From the NCBI RefSeq assembly GCF_900090045.1, contig NW_021638300.1, forward strand, positions 1 through 64,000: 64,000 nt of DNA, written 5' to 3'. This document shows, one piece after another, positions 26,401 through 39,655 of the stretch. Both the position numbers and the translations under genes were made by a program. The stretch's first letter is position 1, and every line of letters begins with the position of its first letter. The notes under the pieces are model-generated. The model was not told where the DNA came from. It was given only the letters and a program-made list of their open reading frames with translations, and ran no database searches. Origin of the DNA: Plasmodium malariae. Taxonomy: Eukaryota; Apicomplexa; Aconoidasida; Haemosporida; Plasmodiidae.

Positions 26401-26702
26401 TTTATATAAAAACCTATTTATGTATACAAATATATATACAATAAAACAAAATATTTAATTAAACTGAAAAAATACATTAAAGTATACATTTAAAAACATG
26501 AAAAAATTCAAATCAAAGAAAAATACTAAAAAGATAATATTTTTAGATTACAGTGCACAAAATATAATACTTATAGTTAGGTCCACTCATAAAATTATAA
26601 AATTTAAGTAATAACAGGTAAAATTAATAAATACATAACTAAAAATATTATATATGTTCGTTTATGTTAACGAATTCATTGCATAAAAAAATATATAACA
26701 TT
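23411..26702. other. Intergenic region, fam-m upstream region and fam-l 3' side
   Basis: The first 1.2 kb resembles the upstream regions of the other fam genes, including a TTTAATGTAGT-like patch near 23700 and the AGAATATAG element listed separately. The rest is AT-rich spacer with A/T runs and no supported gene. Confidence 0.6.
23801..23819 (-). promoter_or_regulatory. Conserved fam upstream element (fam-m, 23.4 kb)
   Basis: ATAGAGAATATAGATAAT on the plus strand, about 390 bp upstream of the fam-m start. The same AGAATATAGATAA-type sequence occurs at a similar distance upstream of the five other fam genes in the window. Its role is unknown; position and recurrence suggest a promoter element or transcript-start region. 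Confidence 0.45.
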
Positions 26703-27702
26703 CTATTCATTATATCTTTTCCTAAATTTAATTTTTTCATATTTCTTAACTTTTTTATGGTAATAAATAACCCCTGATATAATTGTGACACCTAATATAA
26801 TGAAAGGTATGACATATAATAAAAAGTCAAAAAATTGATAAACATAAGTATAACCGTATATAAATTTCACAATATTAGCCCCGTCTGATACTTTATATTC
26901 TTAATTTATCCCCTGATTTAAATAACCAATTTAAAGGCGAATTTCTTCAAAAACGAATGTAAAGAACTGTACCAAAATTTACTAGCGTATAAATTCAATA
27001 TTTCACACAACCCTTTTACGAGTCCAAAACTATTTGATAGATCTAATATAAACGTTATTAATAAAAATAATAACAATAATAAAGGCAAAACGATCCTTAA
27101 TGAACATTTTTTACGCATTATTTTTTTGTAAATTTTATTACTAATTGTTCTGTTGTTTCTAAGAAAATCTACGTAATCAAGTTCCTTGAATATTTTTTTT
27201 TCTAAATTGGAATATTTATTTGTTTCAAATATACATGATTTATTTTTTTTATTTTTCTTATGGCCTCTTGTACTCATAGATGAACTTCCACATGATTGCT
27301 TCTTTTTATATTCGTCCCATTTTTCATTATTATTTATATCTTTTTTATCTTGTACTCCATTTTGTACCTCTTCTTTTAAACATACTGTAGTTGAAAGCTT
27401 ATCGCGCTTATATTTTGCCATTAGACGATAATTCCTTTTATATAAGTTACTACGATTATTGTAGCTTTCAACTAACGATTTGTTAAATTCACTCTAAAAA
27501 AAAATAAAAAAAAAGATTATTCATCAAATGTATAAATTCGTACAAAAACAAAAACAAATAAAAATAAAATACGAAAAATAAAACTAGCACACATATCCTT
27601 AAATAGTGATATTATACTGTAGAAATATAATGACATATCCAAATTAATAGGTTAGACGTTAATAATTTTAATAAATAACAGCGACTTAATTTTTTGTTCC
27701 AT
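26703..27702 (-). pseudogene. fam-l pseudogene
   Basis: Exon 1 (27702-27618) starts MEQKIKSLLFIKI but a frame change brings a TAA after INV; the other frame continues NLLIWICHYIST to a GTATAA donor, so exon 1 is 85 nt and out of phase. Exon 2 starts at 27493 (SEFNKSLVES…) and reads through RLMAKYKRDK, the fam-l hallmark YSNLEKKIFKELDYVDFLRN, NRTISNKIYKKI and the first membrane segment (LPLLLLLFLLITFILDL). It then shifts near 26940 (AFKLVI* instead of NWLFKSGDKL) and shifts again near 26890. The C-terminal part VIPFIILGVTIISGVIYYHKKVKKYEKIK is complete in the last frame, to a stop at 26703. At least three frame lesions make it non-functional. It lies next to the fam-m gene as the second member of a pair. 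Confidence 0.92.
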
Positions 27703-28094
27703 GATATAAGTATTTAATACGGTAGTAAACTCCGAAATGATATAATTAAGAATAATATAATATACTTTTAATCCTATAGAACTATATTATTCTTATTTAA
27801 TTTTTTTTCCTTATTATAAAATCATAAAAATTATTGTATAAGTGCAATTTGTTTTATAACAAAGAAAAAAATATATAAGTGCAATAATATATTCTAAAAT
27901 TGTTATGTTAATACTGTTTATAATGAAGTAAATTTACAAAATATAATATAAAATAAATTCAATTATAAATATTCAAAACATATAAATTATTTATTTAATG
28001 TAGTAAGCTAATAAAATAATTATTTTTACTAAATTACAAAATAAAAAAAAAAATCATATATATGATTTTATAATATTTCTAACTATAGAGTACA

Positions 28095-28138
28095 TATAGA
28101 ATATAGAGAATATAGACAATACATTATTCTCTGCACTG
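28095..28138 (-). promoter_or_regulatory. Conserved fam upstream element with inverted repeat (fam-l, 27.7 kb)
   Basis: ATAGAATATAGAGAATATAG on the plus strand, about 390 bp upstream of the pseudogene start. AGAGAATA at 28105-28112 pairs perfectly with TATTCTCT at 28125-28132 across a 12-base loop. The same pattern, less perfect, occurs at the other fam genes. Confidence 0.45.
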
Positions 28139-28570
28139 ATTGAAGTACTACTGAATTAACTTATATTTTCTTATTAACATTTATAACTTTATAACGTTTA
28201 TATTATGGAAAAACTTGTTATACTAAGAATAATATTAATTATTATAACAATAAAATAATAAATGAAGAAAACAATATTTTGCACAACTTTTTGTTTTATT
28301 TTTTTGTATTATTATAATTGGTTTCTTAATAAATATATACTTTATTTAATGATCTGTGACATATTTATAACAACAAATTTATAGAAAATCGCTTAACTCA
28401 CTTAACAAGTATATATTTAAAAGGTATATAAAAACTAATCCTTTACCTTATTAATTTAATTGTCCAAGGTTATTGTGTTCAATTAGATATAATTTATATT
28501 ATTCTATATAAAAGAAAAATTTATAAATTTGTCGACCTTTTTTTATATTACTTTGTATTTTTTTTAGTGT

Positions 28571-28596
28571 TATATATATATATATATATATATATA
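28571..28596. repeat. TA dinucleotide microsatellite
   Basis: About 13 uninterrupted TA units in the spacer between the fam-l pseudogene and repeat block B. Likely length-variable. Confidence 0.85.
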
Positions 28597-29699
28597 AGAA
28601 GTATAAAAATAAAAAAATAACTATTTATAGTGTAATTTTTTACAAAGTATAATACATAAGAATATTATGGGTAATATAATTTAGTTCTTTAATTATTTCA
28701 GTGGTAAAATAAATATGGTTTTTTTGATATCATTATATATTTCACCTATATTTAAGTAATATTTTAGAATAGTTGTTAGCTCCAACAATTATATAAGATA
28801 AAAAGTGATGTTAGAAATTCATAATCCCTCATTTAAAAATAATAATTCAAGAATTCTTAAATCGATAATATTCCACTTATAATTTACAATTTAAAGGAAA
28901 ATTACATTATTATTTATTCATATTTTCATACATGAACAATACAGAAATTTTATTCCAAAAATGATTACATCAAATAGGTTATGAAACATACATTTCGCAT
29001 AATAAATTTTTTATAAATATGACTTTTTATATATACTTTTAAATAAAAAATACATATAAACACAAAAACAAATATGTTTTTGATTTTATTATATGAAGAG
29101 TAACATAATATATTGAAATTTAAACTAATATACAAAAATTTATTTAACAGATCATTCAAATTATCACTTAAAACCATAAAAAATATAAAAAATATAATTT
29201 ATAAAAATAAAAATCACTTTACTAGATTAATGAAGTAAAATTAACTATGATTTTATATGTTAAATTAAACCATAACATATTTATCATAATGAAAATATGC
29301 ATGATACATATTATATATATAATTTTTTCTTATGAAGCACACATTTATATTGTAAATATAGAGAAATATCAATTTTACATTTATATGTTTAGAAAAAAAA
29401 ATATATATATATATATACAATGCATAAGAGTATTAAATTACGTCAATATAATTCATTATTATAATAAGGATAATTTTGAAACATTTTAAATACTAAAAAT
29501 ATTTAATATATTTTCCTTTACTTTGTATATCTATATGTATTTCTATATATTCAGGGAGCATAAGAATAGAATTATAATTATACAACAGTTGTTTTTAATA
29601 AGAATATAATATCATTAAGTACATAGAAAGATTTCATTAGGTTCATGAAAAATATTATTTCAGAAAACAATATATGAAATGTAAATAGGATATAATTTA

Positions 29700-30520
29700 A
29701 TTTTCTCATATTCTAATGATTTATTTTAAAATGTTTACCAGTTTATAAATAGCCAATAAATTACAATATAAAGTAATTATCTATATTTAAGTTATACCTT
29801 ATTAGAGTAAATAATTTTCTTTGTAACACTTAATCTAATAAACAATATATTTAATAACGGAATAAGAAATAAAAAATTAACAAAAATATTATAAATGAAA
29901 ATATTCCCATATAGTAAATAATAATGAGATACTCATAAATGATGAATAATTTATACTTTTTTTGTGTGTAGTATTGATATATTTTCGGCATTAATATATA
30001 TAACTAAATCCTCTATATAATTGTTTTTCAAAAACAAAAATATATTTATCACTGCAAATGACTCATATAATAAACTCTCATTTCTTGACTAATTTATTTT
30101 ATGTAGTATTTGAATTATATTTAACCTTACGCTAACCTTTTCAACCATAAGCCCATTTAACATAATCATCTTCATTCTCTTTATCATTTATCCAAATTGA
30201 TATAATATATCTTTAATAGTATATTATTTGTACCTTACTCATTTTCTGATAATAATATGTCAGTTGTTCAGTTTAAGGTTCGATCCTTTCTGCTCTAATT
30301 ATCTAAAGATTTACCTAAGGTACACTACAATGAAAAAAATTATATTTTTATTATTTATGATATGATAAATTTACTTACGTATAACGAATATTTACTTATA
30401 AGTATATTTTAGGTGAGTTATCAAAAAATATAAGGCAAATTTTTATCTATACTATCATTACACCTCATAATATAAATTCGAACAACTCCAAATAAAAAAT
30501 AGAGGTAAGGATTATTTGTC
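29700..30520 (-). pseudogene. Eroded fam-type two-exon gene, relic B
   Basis: The minus strand near 30465-30515 gives LFFIWSCSNLYYE, matching the end of a fam signal-peptide exon. A TACCTTAG acceptor-like site lies near 30320. The export-motif region then degenerates (DILLSENE in place of RLLAKYE-like), followed by an NLYINA-like patch and two hydrophobic remnants near 29700-29900 (FIYNIFVNFLFLI). Stops interrupt every frame. Gene order and spacing match relics A and C. Confidence 0.55.
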
Positions 30521-33500
30521 TTTTTTCATATTAGTATAATTTAATGCTACAATATATTTAATTAAGGAAAATAATAATAGTTTATCTACAAAATAGCGAT
30601 AAATACGTATATTTTTTTACATTGTTATATTATATTTTAAAAAAGCACAAAATTACATAAATAAAGTAAAAATATAGAGTATAAAAAGGCAAACATAATT
30701 TTAAATACATTTTTGTAAATATATTCAAAAACGTTATAAAAAAAGAACCATAAAATAAATCATTTTTTTTAAATCTAATATAATTCATAAATGCTCAAAA
30801 AAAAAAAAAAAAATATACATATATATATATATTAATGGTCTAACAGGACAATTCTAAATTTTTATTAGCAGTAATTTCCATAAGACAATTAAAATAAAAT
30901 AACTATTTTAGTTCATATGAATTTTATTTCATAATTAAAATAAAAAAAATACATGCGCTGAGAATACGTACATTAGCTTATACTAGGAATATATTCATTT
31001 ATTTTGTTCATTACCATCCTAAGAATACGCTTACTTTATTGTATAGTTTATACCTTAAAATAATCATCTTATAATTGCAAAACATTTATTGCTGCATAGC
31101 ATACAATAGTATTAATACTACTGAACGGAAACAAAAAATGACAAAATTTTAAAGGGCATATATTTAACATAGCATGTAATATAAACCTACCTTATTCAGA
31201 GAATTTATATTGTAATTATATAAAAATTATACTCAAGGATTTAGTTTACATACAAACTTTTCTGTTTTAAAAAATATTTTCCATTATAACACTTTTATAT
31301 GTTTGTTCCATATTATTATAAATGCATATTATAACTGTTATATAATTTAAAATAATGCATTTTATTTATCATCACTAAAGTAAAATTTATTAAATCTAAG
31401 AATTAAATAATTTATATTTATTTATAATGTTATTTTTTAAATAAAAAAATATTAATTTATAGGTTCTATAGAAGTGAAAAAATTAAAAAAGAAAAATGTA
31501 ATAAAATAACACTTTTACTAAATAGGTTGCTTAAAAATTAATTCCATTAAAAAATCATTGTAAAAAAATAATAACCTTAAGAAATACAATGAAATAAGAT
31601 ATAAAAAAATATACAATAAAATTTAGAAAAATATTTAATGCATTTCTTCAAATTTTGACATTTTTACGGAGGAGATAAAAACTTATCTATTTTCTATTTA
31701 TTTAATAATAAATATTACCCATAATCTTATATTAAACTACATATATTAACATAAAATAAATTAGATGTTTTGTAAAATCTATCTATAAAAGCAGAAACAG
31801 TTATATTCCATAATACTTTTTGAATAGAGTAAATATAGATAGTTATAAAAACACAGTGTATATATATATTATTTTGATGATATAATGATAAATTGAAACT
31901 AATGTAAGTTAACAAATTTCCTTTCTAAAAAATAATTAAAAAACAATATATAAAATCTTTAAATTTATAATAGACTATATAATACATATTAAATTTTAAT
32001 ATTACACAAAAATGAGATCGTAGTCTTTTTTATTTCAGATTTTCATATTTACGTAGTATATATATACATACAGATAGATATAACTGCATTCAAAAAGATT
32101 TATTTTTTAGTATCTTTAAATAATTTTCTTATCTGGATCTCCATTTGTAAAAATTTTCAAATTTGTGTTTATATAAAAATGTATAATGGCGCAACATATT
32201 AATAAATGCCATCTATTAGAGAGAATATATAATTATAAAAATTGGGTAAAATCGTAAGATTCATTTATATAACTATTCCCTAAATATACTTATAACTAAT
32301 ATAGTTGAAAATTCTTAAGGTTTTTGTTTTTTCCTAAATTAGTTTATGCATGTTCGAACTATTAAAAATATTCACATCAATTTAAATTATATAATTTTTC
32401 ATATTCAACAAAATGAAAGAAAATTAAATATAAAATTGTCGTTTTTTTTGAAATATATTATTTCCTGAGTGAACAAGTACGACATGAAGTAGTATAATAA
32501 TTAAATATATTTATTTATTGTATATATGTATATCTATTAATTCATATATATTTATATTAATACCATAATATTTTTAAAATTATTGAAGATAAAATGTCAA
32601 TTTTAATAATCATTTATCATATATACAACGTATGATATAATGGATTAGGTTTCTTTTAATTTAGCGTGTTCTTAATATTATAATGAGTCATATGTGTTTT
32701 TTTATTTTAATATTTTATTTAAAAATTAATTTATTCGTTCTATACATATTTTCATTGAAATTACTATTTTCACATGATTATATTATGTAATATTTTTGCA
32801 GTATCACACATAATATAACTATTGAATCTTATCAACAATACTAGTACACTATGATTTCTTTTGAAGCAAGTCCATAAAAACATATGTGTATTAAAATAAT
32901 CAATAAATTAGAACCATTATGTGTTTTATTCATGTGCATTTTATATTAATCTAGAATTTTACAAACATATTTTTTTTAATTAATATATTTTTTTCAAAAT
33001 ATATTTAACACTTTCTTACTGTGCCTTGGTTTCTGTGCATATAACTAACGTAATTCTTACAGGAAAAAAAAATTAATGTATAATTTTTTCCTTTTTCTGT
33101 GTTCCATATGTATTCATTCATTACATGAAAACTTGCATATGTAATTTCCTTGTTTATATTTTTATTAGTACATGTGTGTACTTCTTTGCATATTTTTTTA
33201 AATATACTGAATATTTGAACATATGTATCAGAATATAAGTACAGTTTGTGTATATGTACACTTATTTACTTATACTAAATGTTTTCTATAATACTACGAC
33301 GAACTAATAACTTTCAAGTTTTTGCTTATACCTTTACTCTTTATACTTCTGTATTATTTATATTCTTTTTTTTGCTTCGTCGTGCTTACGATGAATGCAT
33401 TAACTAATATCTTTATAAAGTTCTTTAAAAGAGATTATTAAATGTACATTAGCAATTCAGACTAAACATAGAATGGGCTACAGTTAAATGAATTTCCTTT

Positions 33501-33564
33501 CCAAATAGACAATTTAAAAACCTCATTGTTCAAATTACTCATAGTATATATTTTTTTTATCCTT

Positions 33565-33690
33565 TTTCTTTATTTACATCTGTAAGAAAAGTAACTTTTT
33601 CAAAGAACTTTATTCATTGTTGTTCTTTTCCCTTTTCATTTATCTGAATTTTATCTTCCATTGCATTCTCTCCTTTGTAAATGAACTTAC
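33565..33690 (-). pseudogene. Coding-like island in repeat block B
   Basis: The minus strand reads MEDKIQINEKGKEQQ*, then IKFFEKVTFLTDVNKEKG. It is the counterpart of an open 42-codon stretch in block C (62777-62905), where a Cys codon stands in place of this stop. A counterpart in block D is more decayed. It looks like one exon fragment of an unknown, possibly cysteine-bearing, surface protein. Confidence 0.3.
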
Positions 33691-35530
33691 TCTAATTTGT
33701 TCACATCTATAACGGATTAACGTAAGTTGGTAATGCCATTAATATCATGTAAATAAATTTCCAATGTGCAAAAGATTGTATACATATATATATGTACACA
33801 TGATTTCCTTTTTATGATTTTTAATATAAATAAACTAACACATACAAAGACAAAGAGTGTAACAAAAAAAGAATATATATGCGTGAGCGTTGTATGCATA
33901 GATAAGCATCTAATCATGAACAATGCTCTCATACTAAGGTTCATATATATTAACTTAGTTATTTCCTCAAATTGTTTAAGTTATTAACATAAAATTGTCA
34001 TTCTATGATAAATTCCTTATTCAATTTACTTTGCTTTAAAGAGATTAAATAAGCATTATTGTTTTTACGAAAGTATTTTTCTTATGTGTTCTTTCATTCG
34101 TATCACACATAACGTGTACAACAACATAAAAAAAAAATTTCATATATATATATCAACCTAAGCCATAATAAGGAACTGCTGTAATGATTTCGTAAAATGA
34201 AATAGATAAATCCAAAAGTAAAAAATACATCTCATTTGTTTAATTAGTTATTATTTTTATGTATTCTCTCTTTAGGCTGGAAAACTTTCTTACAACCCTG
34301 TTAATAATATAGATATATAATTCAAAGTGTTTTTTCATGTTTAAAAATAAAGATTCATTTTTTGAAATATACAAAGCATATGTATTGAAATATGTAAATG
34401 GATACCTTACCTTATGTAAGTATACGTATTTACCCATTCACCTATAAGCATTTACATACATACATATTCATATGCACATGTACATATGCACATTCATATG
34501 CACACATATATGTACACAGTGTAGCAGTATTGTTAACACAAATAAATACTTTGAAAACAAATGTTTTCTACTTTAATATCTGTAATATGTCAGAAAGTAC
34601 ATAATTACTTTCTTATTTTATGGATTTTAAGCTTTTTATACCAAATAAGGTAAGCAATAATAAATTAAAGAAACGTTGCAAAGAGTTAAATTTCCCTTTT
34701 TTCTTTTTATCTCTTTTTCATAAAATATGTATATGTAGATCTATCTTCCTCCTTAAAAACAAATTTGTAATTGTTTTATTAACATAGAAAGAAGAGGGGA
34801 GAAGAAAAATCACTCCAAAATTTTACTGTTATAGTTATATATTTTGTATTATTATAAATAACATTTCTTGTTATGTTACTTTTTTTTATTTTTCTTATTT
34901 TCTTTTTTTTTAAATCACTAATTCAGCATCTCGTAAGATATGATATTGCTTTTTCTTTATTTTCAACTTTGTCGGCGTAACAACCTTACTGGATGAATAA
35001 GTTTTCTTGATACATATACATATACATATAACCTCAAAAAATATATAGAAATGTTTAGGATTACCATATTGATAAGGTTTACATATGCATATTATTAATT
35101 TTTGCATTTCTTGCTTTTTAAATTATTAAAATTTATGCATGTAAACTCCACTAATATATAGATCTACAATGAAAAGCAACACACCAAACACAAAAAATAA
35201 AGCAAAATTTAGAATTATAGTTACATATATCATAATAATTGTTATAACACTCTAAGGTTATACTAACAATTCAGGAACTTTGTCACAATTACGAAATGCA
35301 AGTTATGCTCTATCTTATTTCAGAAAATTTTTGCATGCGATAATTTTATTTATATTTAATAATATTTTATATTTTAATTTTTAGAAAATTAAATGCAAAA
35401 AAAAAAAATTTGAGGTAAAACGGAGAGATAGAAGAGTGAGATGAAAATGAGAAGTTAAATTATTAAGTAAATAACATTTTAGGGATATATACATATGTAA
35501 TTTGTATCTTTTAATCATGAACATATGTTC

Positions 35531-38177
35531 ATATTTGAAAAAATATTCAAACAAGGTTAAAAAAAAAATAATATAGTTATAATTAAAAGAACAACCGTAA
35601 CACGAAAAATTAAAAAAGAACTTTATTCTTTTTTTTTTGATCGTAGAAAATTTAACTTAATTTTCTATTTCAATGCTAAATATACTCAATATAATTTACT
35701 AATTTCCCTCCTCGGCATTGTAATAAACGAGAATTTTGTGTCATAAAAAATTCATGTACCCTATAAAAATACATATAAATGGAAAACTAATGATCTTAAG
35801 GGATAAAAATAAATAATTTACAAATATGTCTTTTAAATGATATGGAACATTTTTATTATGATGTTATTTCATTTAACTATACAGTTCTAATTAAAATAGT
35901 TTTTATACATTATATTAAAGAGTCTTTTAGTAATACATCTCTCTTTTGCACCCGGTAAGAATGTTTTTTCTTTAATTTAATATGATTTCTCAATTTTTTC
36001 CATATAAACCGTACCTTTTTAATTATCAATTATTAATATTATTAAATATTAATAGATGATTAAAAAATAAAAAATAAAAAATTTTGAATACATATTTTTG
36101 TAAAAAATATAATATAATAAATTTCTTTAATTGTTAAAAAAAAAAAGAAAAATTAAAATAAGTTTACATTTTTAATATTGAAGATTCAAGACACCTACTA
36201 ATAGATATATGGGAATAAAAATCTGATAATATAATTTATGTAATAATTTACATTGTGTTATAAGTTAATATTTAGTTATTTTATTTTTCATATACACCTA
36301 AATATGTAACAGTATGAATTAATATAACGTCAAATTTTTTCATTTTTATAGAACATTTCTTTTTTATCTCTTATAAATAAAACTAAAAGAAAATATTGTA
36401 CAATTCAAAAAAAAAAAAAAAAATATTATTATAATATAATTATTTTACATATTATATTACATAAACAAAAAAAAACATTTTAATAAAATATCGTAATAAT
36501 TAATATTATAAAAAAAAATTACAAATAAATATTTTATATTAAAATTTTTATTATAAATCTCTTCACTTTCACCATACAGATTATTTCGCTTAGATAATTC
36601 TCATATTTTCTATCTCTTTAGTATATTTATTCAAACAAAAAAACTTGCTCGTGTTATTTTAACAGTTAAAAAATACTTTTTAATAGCAAGTAAATGTGAT
36701 AACTAAAACGCATATTAAAATTATCTTATAATTTTCATTTGAATCCATTAAAAAAAATTTAATATATAAAATTTATTCATGAAAATTACTAGAAAAACTT
36801 TCATATATAAAATAATATACAGTACACTTAATTAATTAAAGCTTGTGCAAAAAATATGGCACTTCTTAATTTAACAATGTAAAATTTATGTAACCAAAAA
36901 AAAAATTATATATCTAAGAATTATCTAAAAATACATAATCCATATTTTTTGGAATTTCATTCTATTCAAAGTATGAGCATTATATATATTTATGTATTAT
37001 TAATCTTGAATAAAGATAATATTCAAATTTATGTATATTTTTAAAATTATATTATCTCCTTAATCCATATCTTTATATATATGAAAAATAAGAAATATGT
37101 TCAAAAAATAATAACTATGTGTTATTAGAGAAAAAATATATATTTTTTCATTACTATTAATTATAATATAACTTCCTGCATATATACATAATATTTTATT
37201 ATTATAAAAAAAAAAAATGAATTTATATATATTATCCATTAATATATGTTTACATATAATTCATTTAATTAATATTATAATAAAGTAATAGATAAAAATT
37301 ATATACATTTTTTTTTTTTATAAATTTTAAATATAACATATATATAATTATACAGTTCAAAATTTAATAATACCTTAATTAAATTTAGCAATAAATAATA
37401 CATCCAAGTTATTGTAATTGCAAATATATAGTTCCATAAGCTAGTAAATGAATATATATAATCAATTTTTAATAAGAATATTTGTTTATTATATATTTAT
37501 AACTTCAATTTTATATTATCTATAAGATAATATAAGTGCACTATAATAATTTTTTTAATAATTATGTTTTGTAGCATATTTTTTATAAAACTTAATGTAT
37601 GGATGTTATATTATGATTTCTACTCAACATAAAAAAAATATGCACAAATATCAACAAAACAAGATGCATTTACATTCTATCGCTAAATACCGAAGAGTAT
37701 ACATTTAATTCTAATTTAAAACCAGTAATACATTTTCTTAATAACTTAGAAAAATAATAATTTTATACTAGAACAGTATATACAATAGAAAGAACTTATT
37801 GGTTAAAATATAAATTATCACAAGAATTCTATAATATTATATGAATTTTTCTATTATATATTGATGTTAGTTCATATATATAAGGCTTTTATAAAAATGA
37901 ATTTAAATAGTAAAAAAATATATATATTATTACATATATATTTAAGCTAACATAATATTTTATGTTAAGAATTGAAATATATTAAAACGTTAAAATTCAC
38001 AAAAAAGTTAAGAATTTATTTTACACTTTTGTATAAAAGATGACATATATATGCAGGTTTATTTGTAAAATTTAATAATTATAGCTACATTTATTAAATA
38101 GATGACTAAAGATATTATAAATATTACTTCACATAAACAACTTCTTTATAAAAATAAATAAATATCTTAGCATTTAA
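35531..38177. other. Intergenic region downstream of fam-l
   Basis: AT-rich spacer with many A or T runs of 8 or more bases and no recognisable gene or repeat beyond simple sequence. It should contain the 3' end of the fam-l transcript. Confidence 0.6.
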
Positions 38178-39162
38178 TTATTTTTTCGTGAACTTGATAT
38201 TTTCAAATTTTTTAACTTTTTTATGGTAATAAACAATCCATAATATAAGTGTGATACCCAATATAATGAAAGGTAGGACATAAATTAGATAAACAAAAAA
38301 ACTGCTTACATATGATTCAGTTACCTTTGTCACCTTTCCTCTCAATTCTCTTACTACTTCTGATGTCACAATGCTTTTCCCTTTCTTGAAGAACCAACCT
38401 AAATAAGAAGTCCTCAGAAATTCATGAAAATTGTTTATCCAGTCTGGTGTTAACATTGTCAAAAAGTAAAATAACCAATTTATAAACCCATTAGAACAAG
38501 AATAATCTAATATGAAGGATATTGGTAACAGAACAAACATTAATAAAGGTAATGCAAGTCGTAATCCGTACTTTTTACATATTATTTTTTTGTAAAGTTT
38601 ATCACTAATCGTCCTATTGTTTTTAAGATAATTCTCATAATCAAGTTCCTTGAATATTTTTTTTTCTAAATGGGAATATTTTTTGGTTTCAAATATACAG
38701 CATTTATTTTTCATAAGATTTTTATGGTATTTCTCATTCTTTAATGAAGTTCTACGTGATATTTTCTTTTTTCCTGTGACCCCCATTTCGCTCTCATGTA
38801 CATTATATTTTTCTTGTATTCCGTTATTTGGTATCTCTCGTATTAAACGTACATTACTTGAATACTTATCCTTTGTACATTTTGCTAGTAATCGATAATA
38901 TCTTCCACACAATATTGTATCATGTTTGTATTTCTCTTCAAAACATGTGTTCCACTTGCTCTAAAAAAACAAAGAATATATTCATTATTTAAAATAATAA
39001 TTAATTTTATTCAAACAAAAAGTATTAATAAAAAAAACACACAAAATTTTTGAATGAAACAAACTTAATTTAAAAATATTTCCTTACAGAATCATTATAA
39101 AATTGGGAGATCCAAGTTAATAGGACAAAGGCGACAATTTTAATAAATAAGAGTAACTTCAT
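38178..39162 (-). CDS. fam-l protein (ancestral start codon lost)
   Basis: Two exons on the minus strand: 39162-39088 and 38960-38178, giving 285 residues. The family start (ATG of MEQK…) would be at 39174-39172 but reads AAG; the next in-frame ATG, four codons on, is used here and leaves a normal signal peptide, MKLLLFIKIVAFVLLTWIS. The intron runs from GTAAGG to TTTAG. Exon 2 begins SKWNTCFEE, with RLLAK as the export-type motif, then a basic linker, the hallmark YSHLEKKIFKELDYENYLKN and NRTISDKLYKKI, two membrane segments (about 158-178 and 244-269) and the end YYHKKVKKFENIKFTKK. The frame is intact throughout. fam-l proteins are probable exported infected-cell proteins of unknown function. 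It forms a same-strand pair with the fam-m gene at 43.7 kb. It remains possible that loss of the first ATG silenced it. Confidence 0.9.
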
Positions 39163-39603
39163 TGTTTGTTCCTTGACGTTAATTACTTATATTTTAATAT
39201 ATTCATAAAATAATAACTTAACAATAGTAAAATATTAATTTAATGTTAAAGGATAACTTATTATTGATTTAATTTCTTTTTTCTATTCTATTTTATTTTT
39301 TCTTAAAAACATGATAAAATATATATATATATAATTTTTTTGACAATAGAGACAAGTATAAATAACTTTAAATGTATATTATATAATTTTAATTTTATTT
39401 TTAAAAAACTAATTTTAATTTAAATAGAATAACTTGAATTTATCCCTAAACATTCTGAATATATGATTAAATTATTTAATAGAGTAACTAAATAATGTTT
39501 TAAATTAAAACTTTAAAAAATAAAATAATAAAAAAATATAAAATTTTTCATATTTATAAATATAGATTTGATGCAGAATATTAACTGTAAATACTATAGT
39601 ATA

Positions 39604-39655
39604 TGTAGAATATAGAATATATAGAATATAGATATTACACTATTCTCTACATTGA
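39604..39655 (-). promoter_or_regulatory. Conserved fam upstream element (fam-l, 39.2 kb)
   Basis: Three GAATATA units in tandem (TGTAGAATATAG, AATATATAG, AATATAGATA) are followed by TATTCTCTACATTG, about 430 bp upstream of the ancestral start. TGTAG…CTACA forms an imperfect inverted repeat. This is the most expanded version of the shared element. Confidence 0.45.

Larger units (their letters stand above)
29660..35530. repeat. Subtelomeric repeat block, copy B (longest complete copy)
   Basis: This block matches 58870-64000 (copy C) in the same order at a near-constant offset of about 29.19 kb, from the eroded-gene region (29700 vs 58890) through the GTAAGAAAAGTAACT patch (33580 vs 62805) to GGATACNTTACNTTATGTAA (34400 vs 63625) and beyond. 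Its first 1.8 kb also matches block A and its last 2.2 kb (33300-35530) matches block D. After the relic at its left end it contains no open gene, only short coding-like islands. It sits upstream of the fam-l pseudogene. It has fewer long A runs and more mixed sequence than ordinary spacer. It may represent a decayed gene plus its long upstream region, or a spreading subtelomeric element. Confidence 0.75.

Noticed and set aside
33717..33987. Overlapping opposite-strand reading frames in repeat block B
   Set aside because: Both are Ile/Tyr/Cys/His-rich translations of ACATAT-type sequence; the counterparts in block C are not open.
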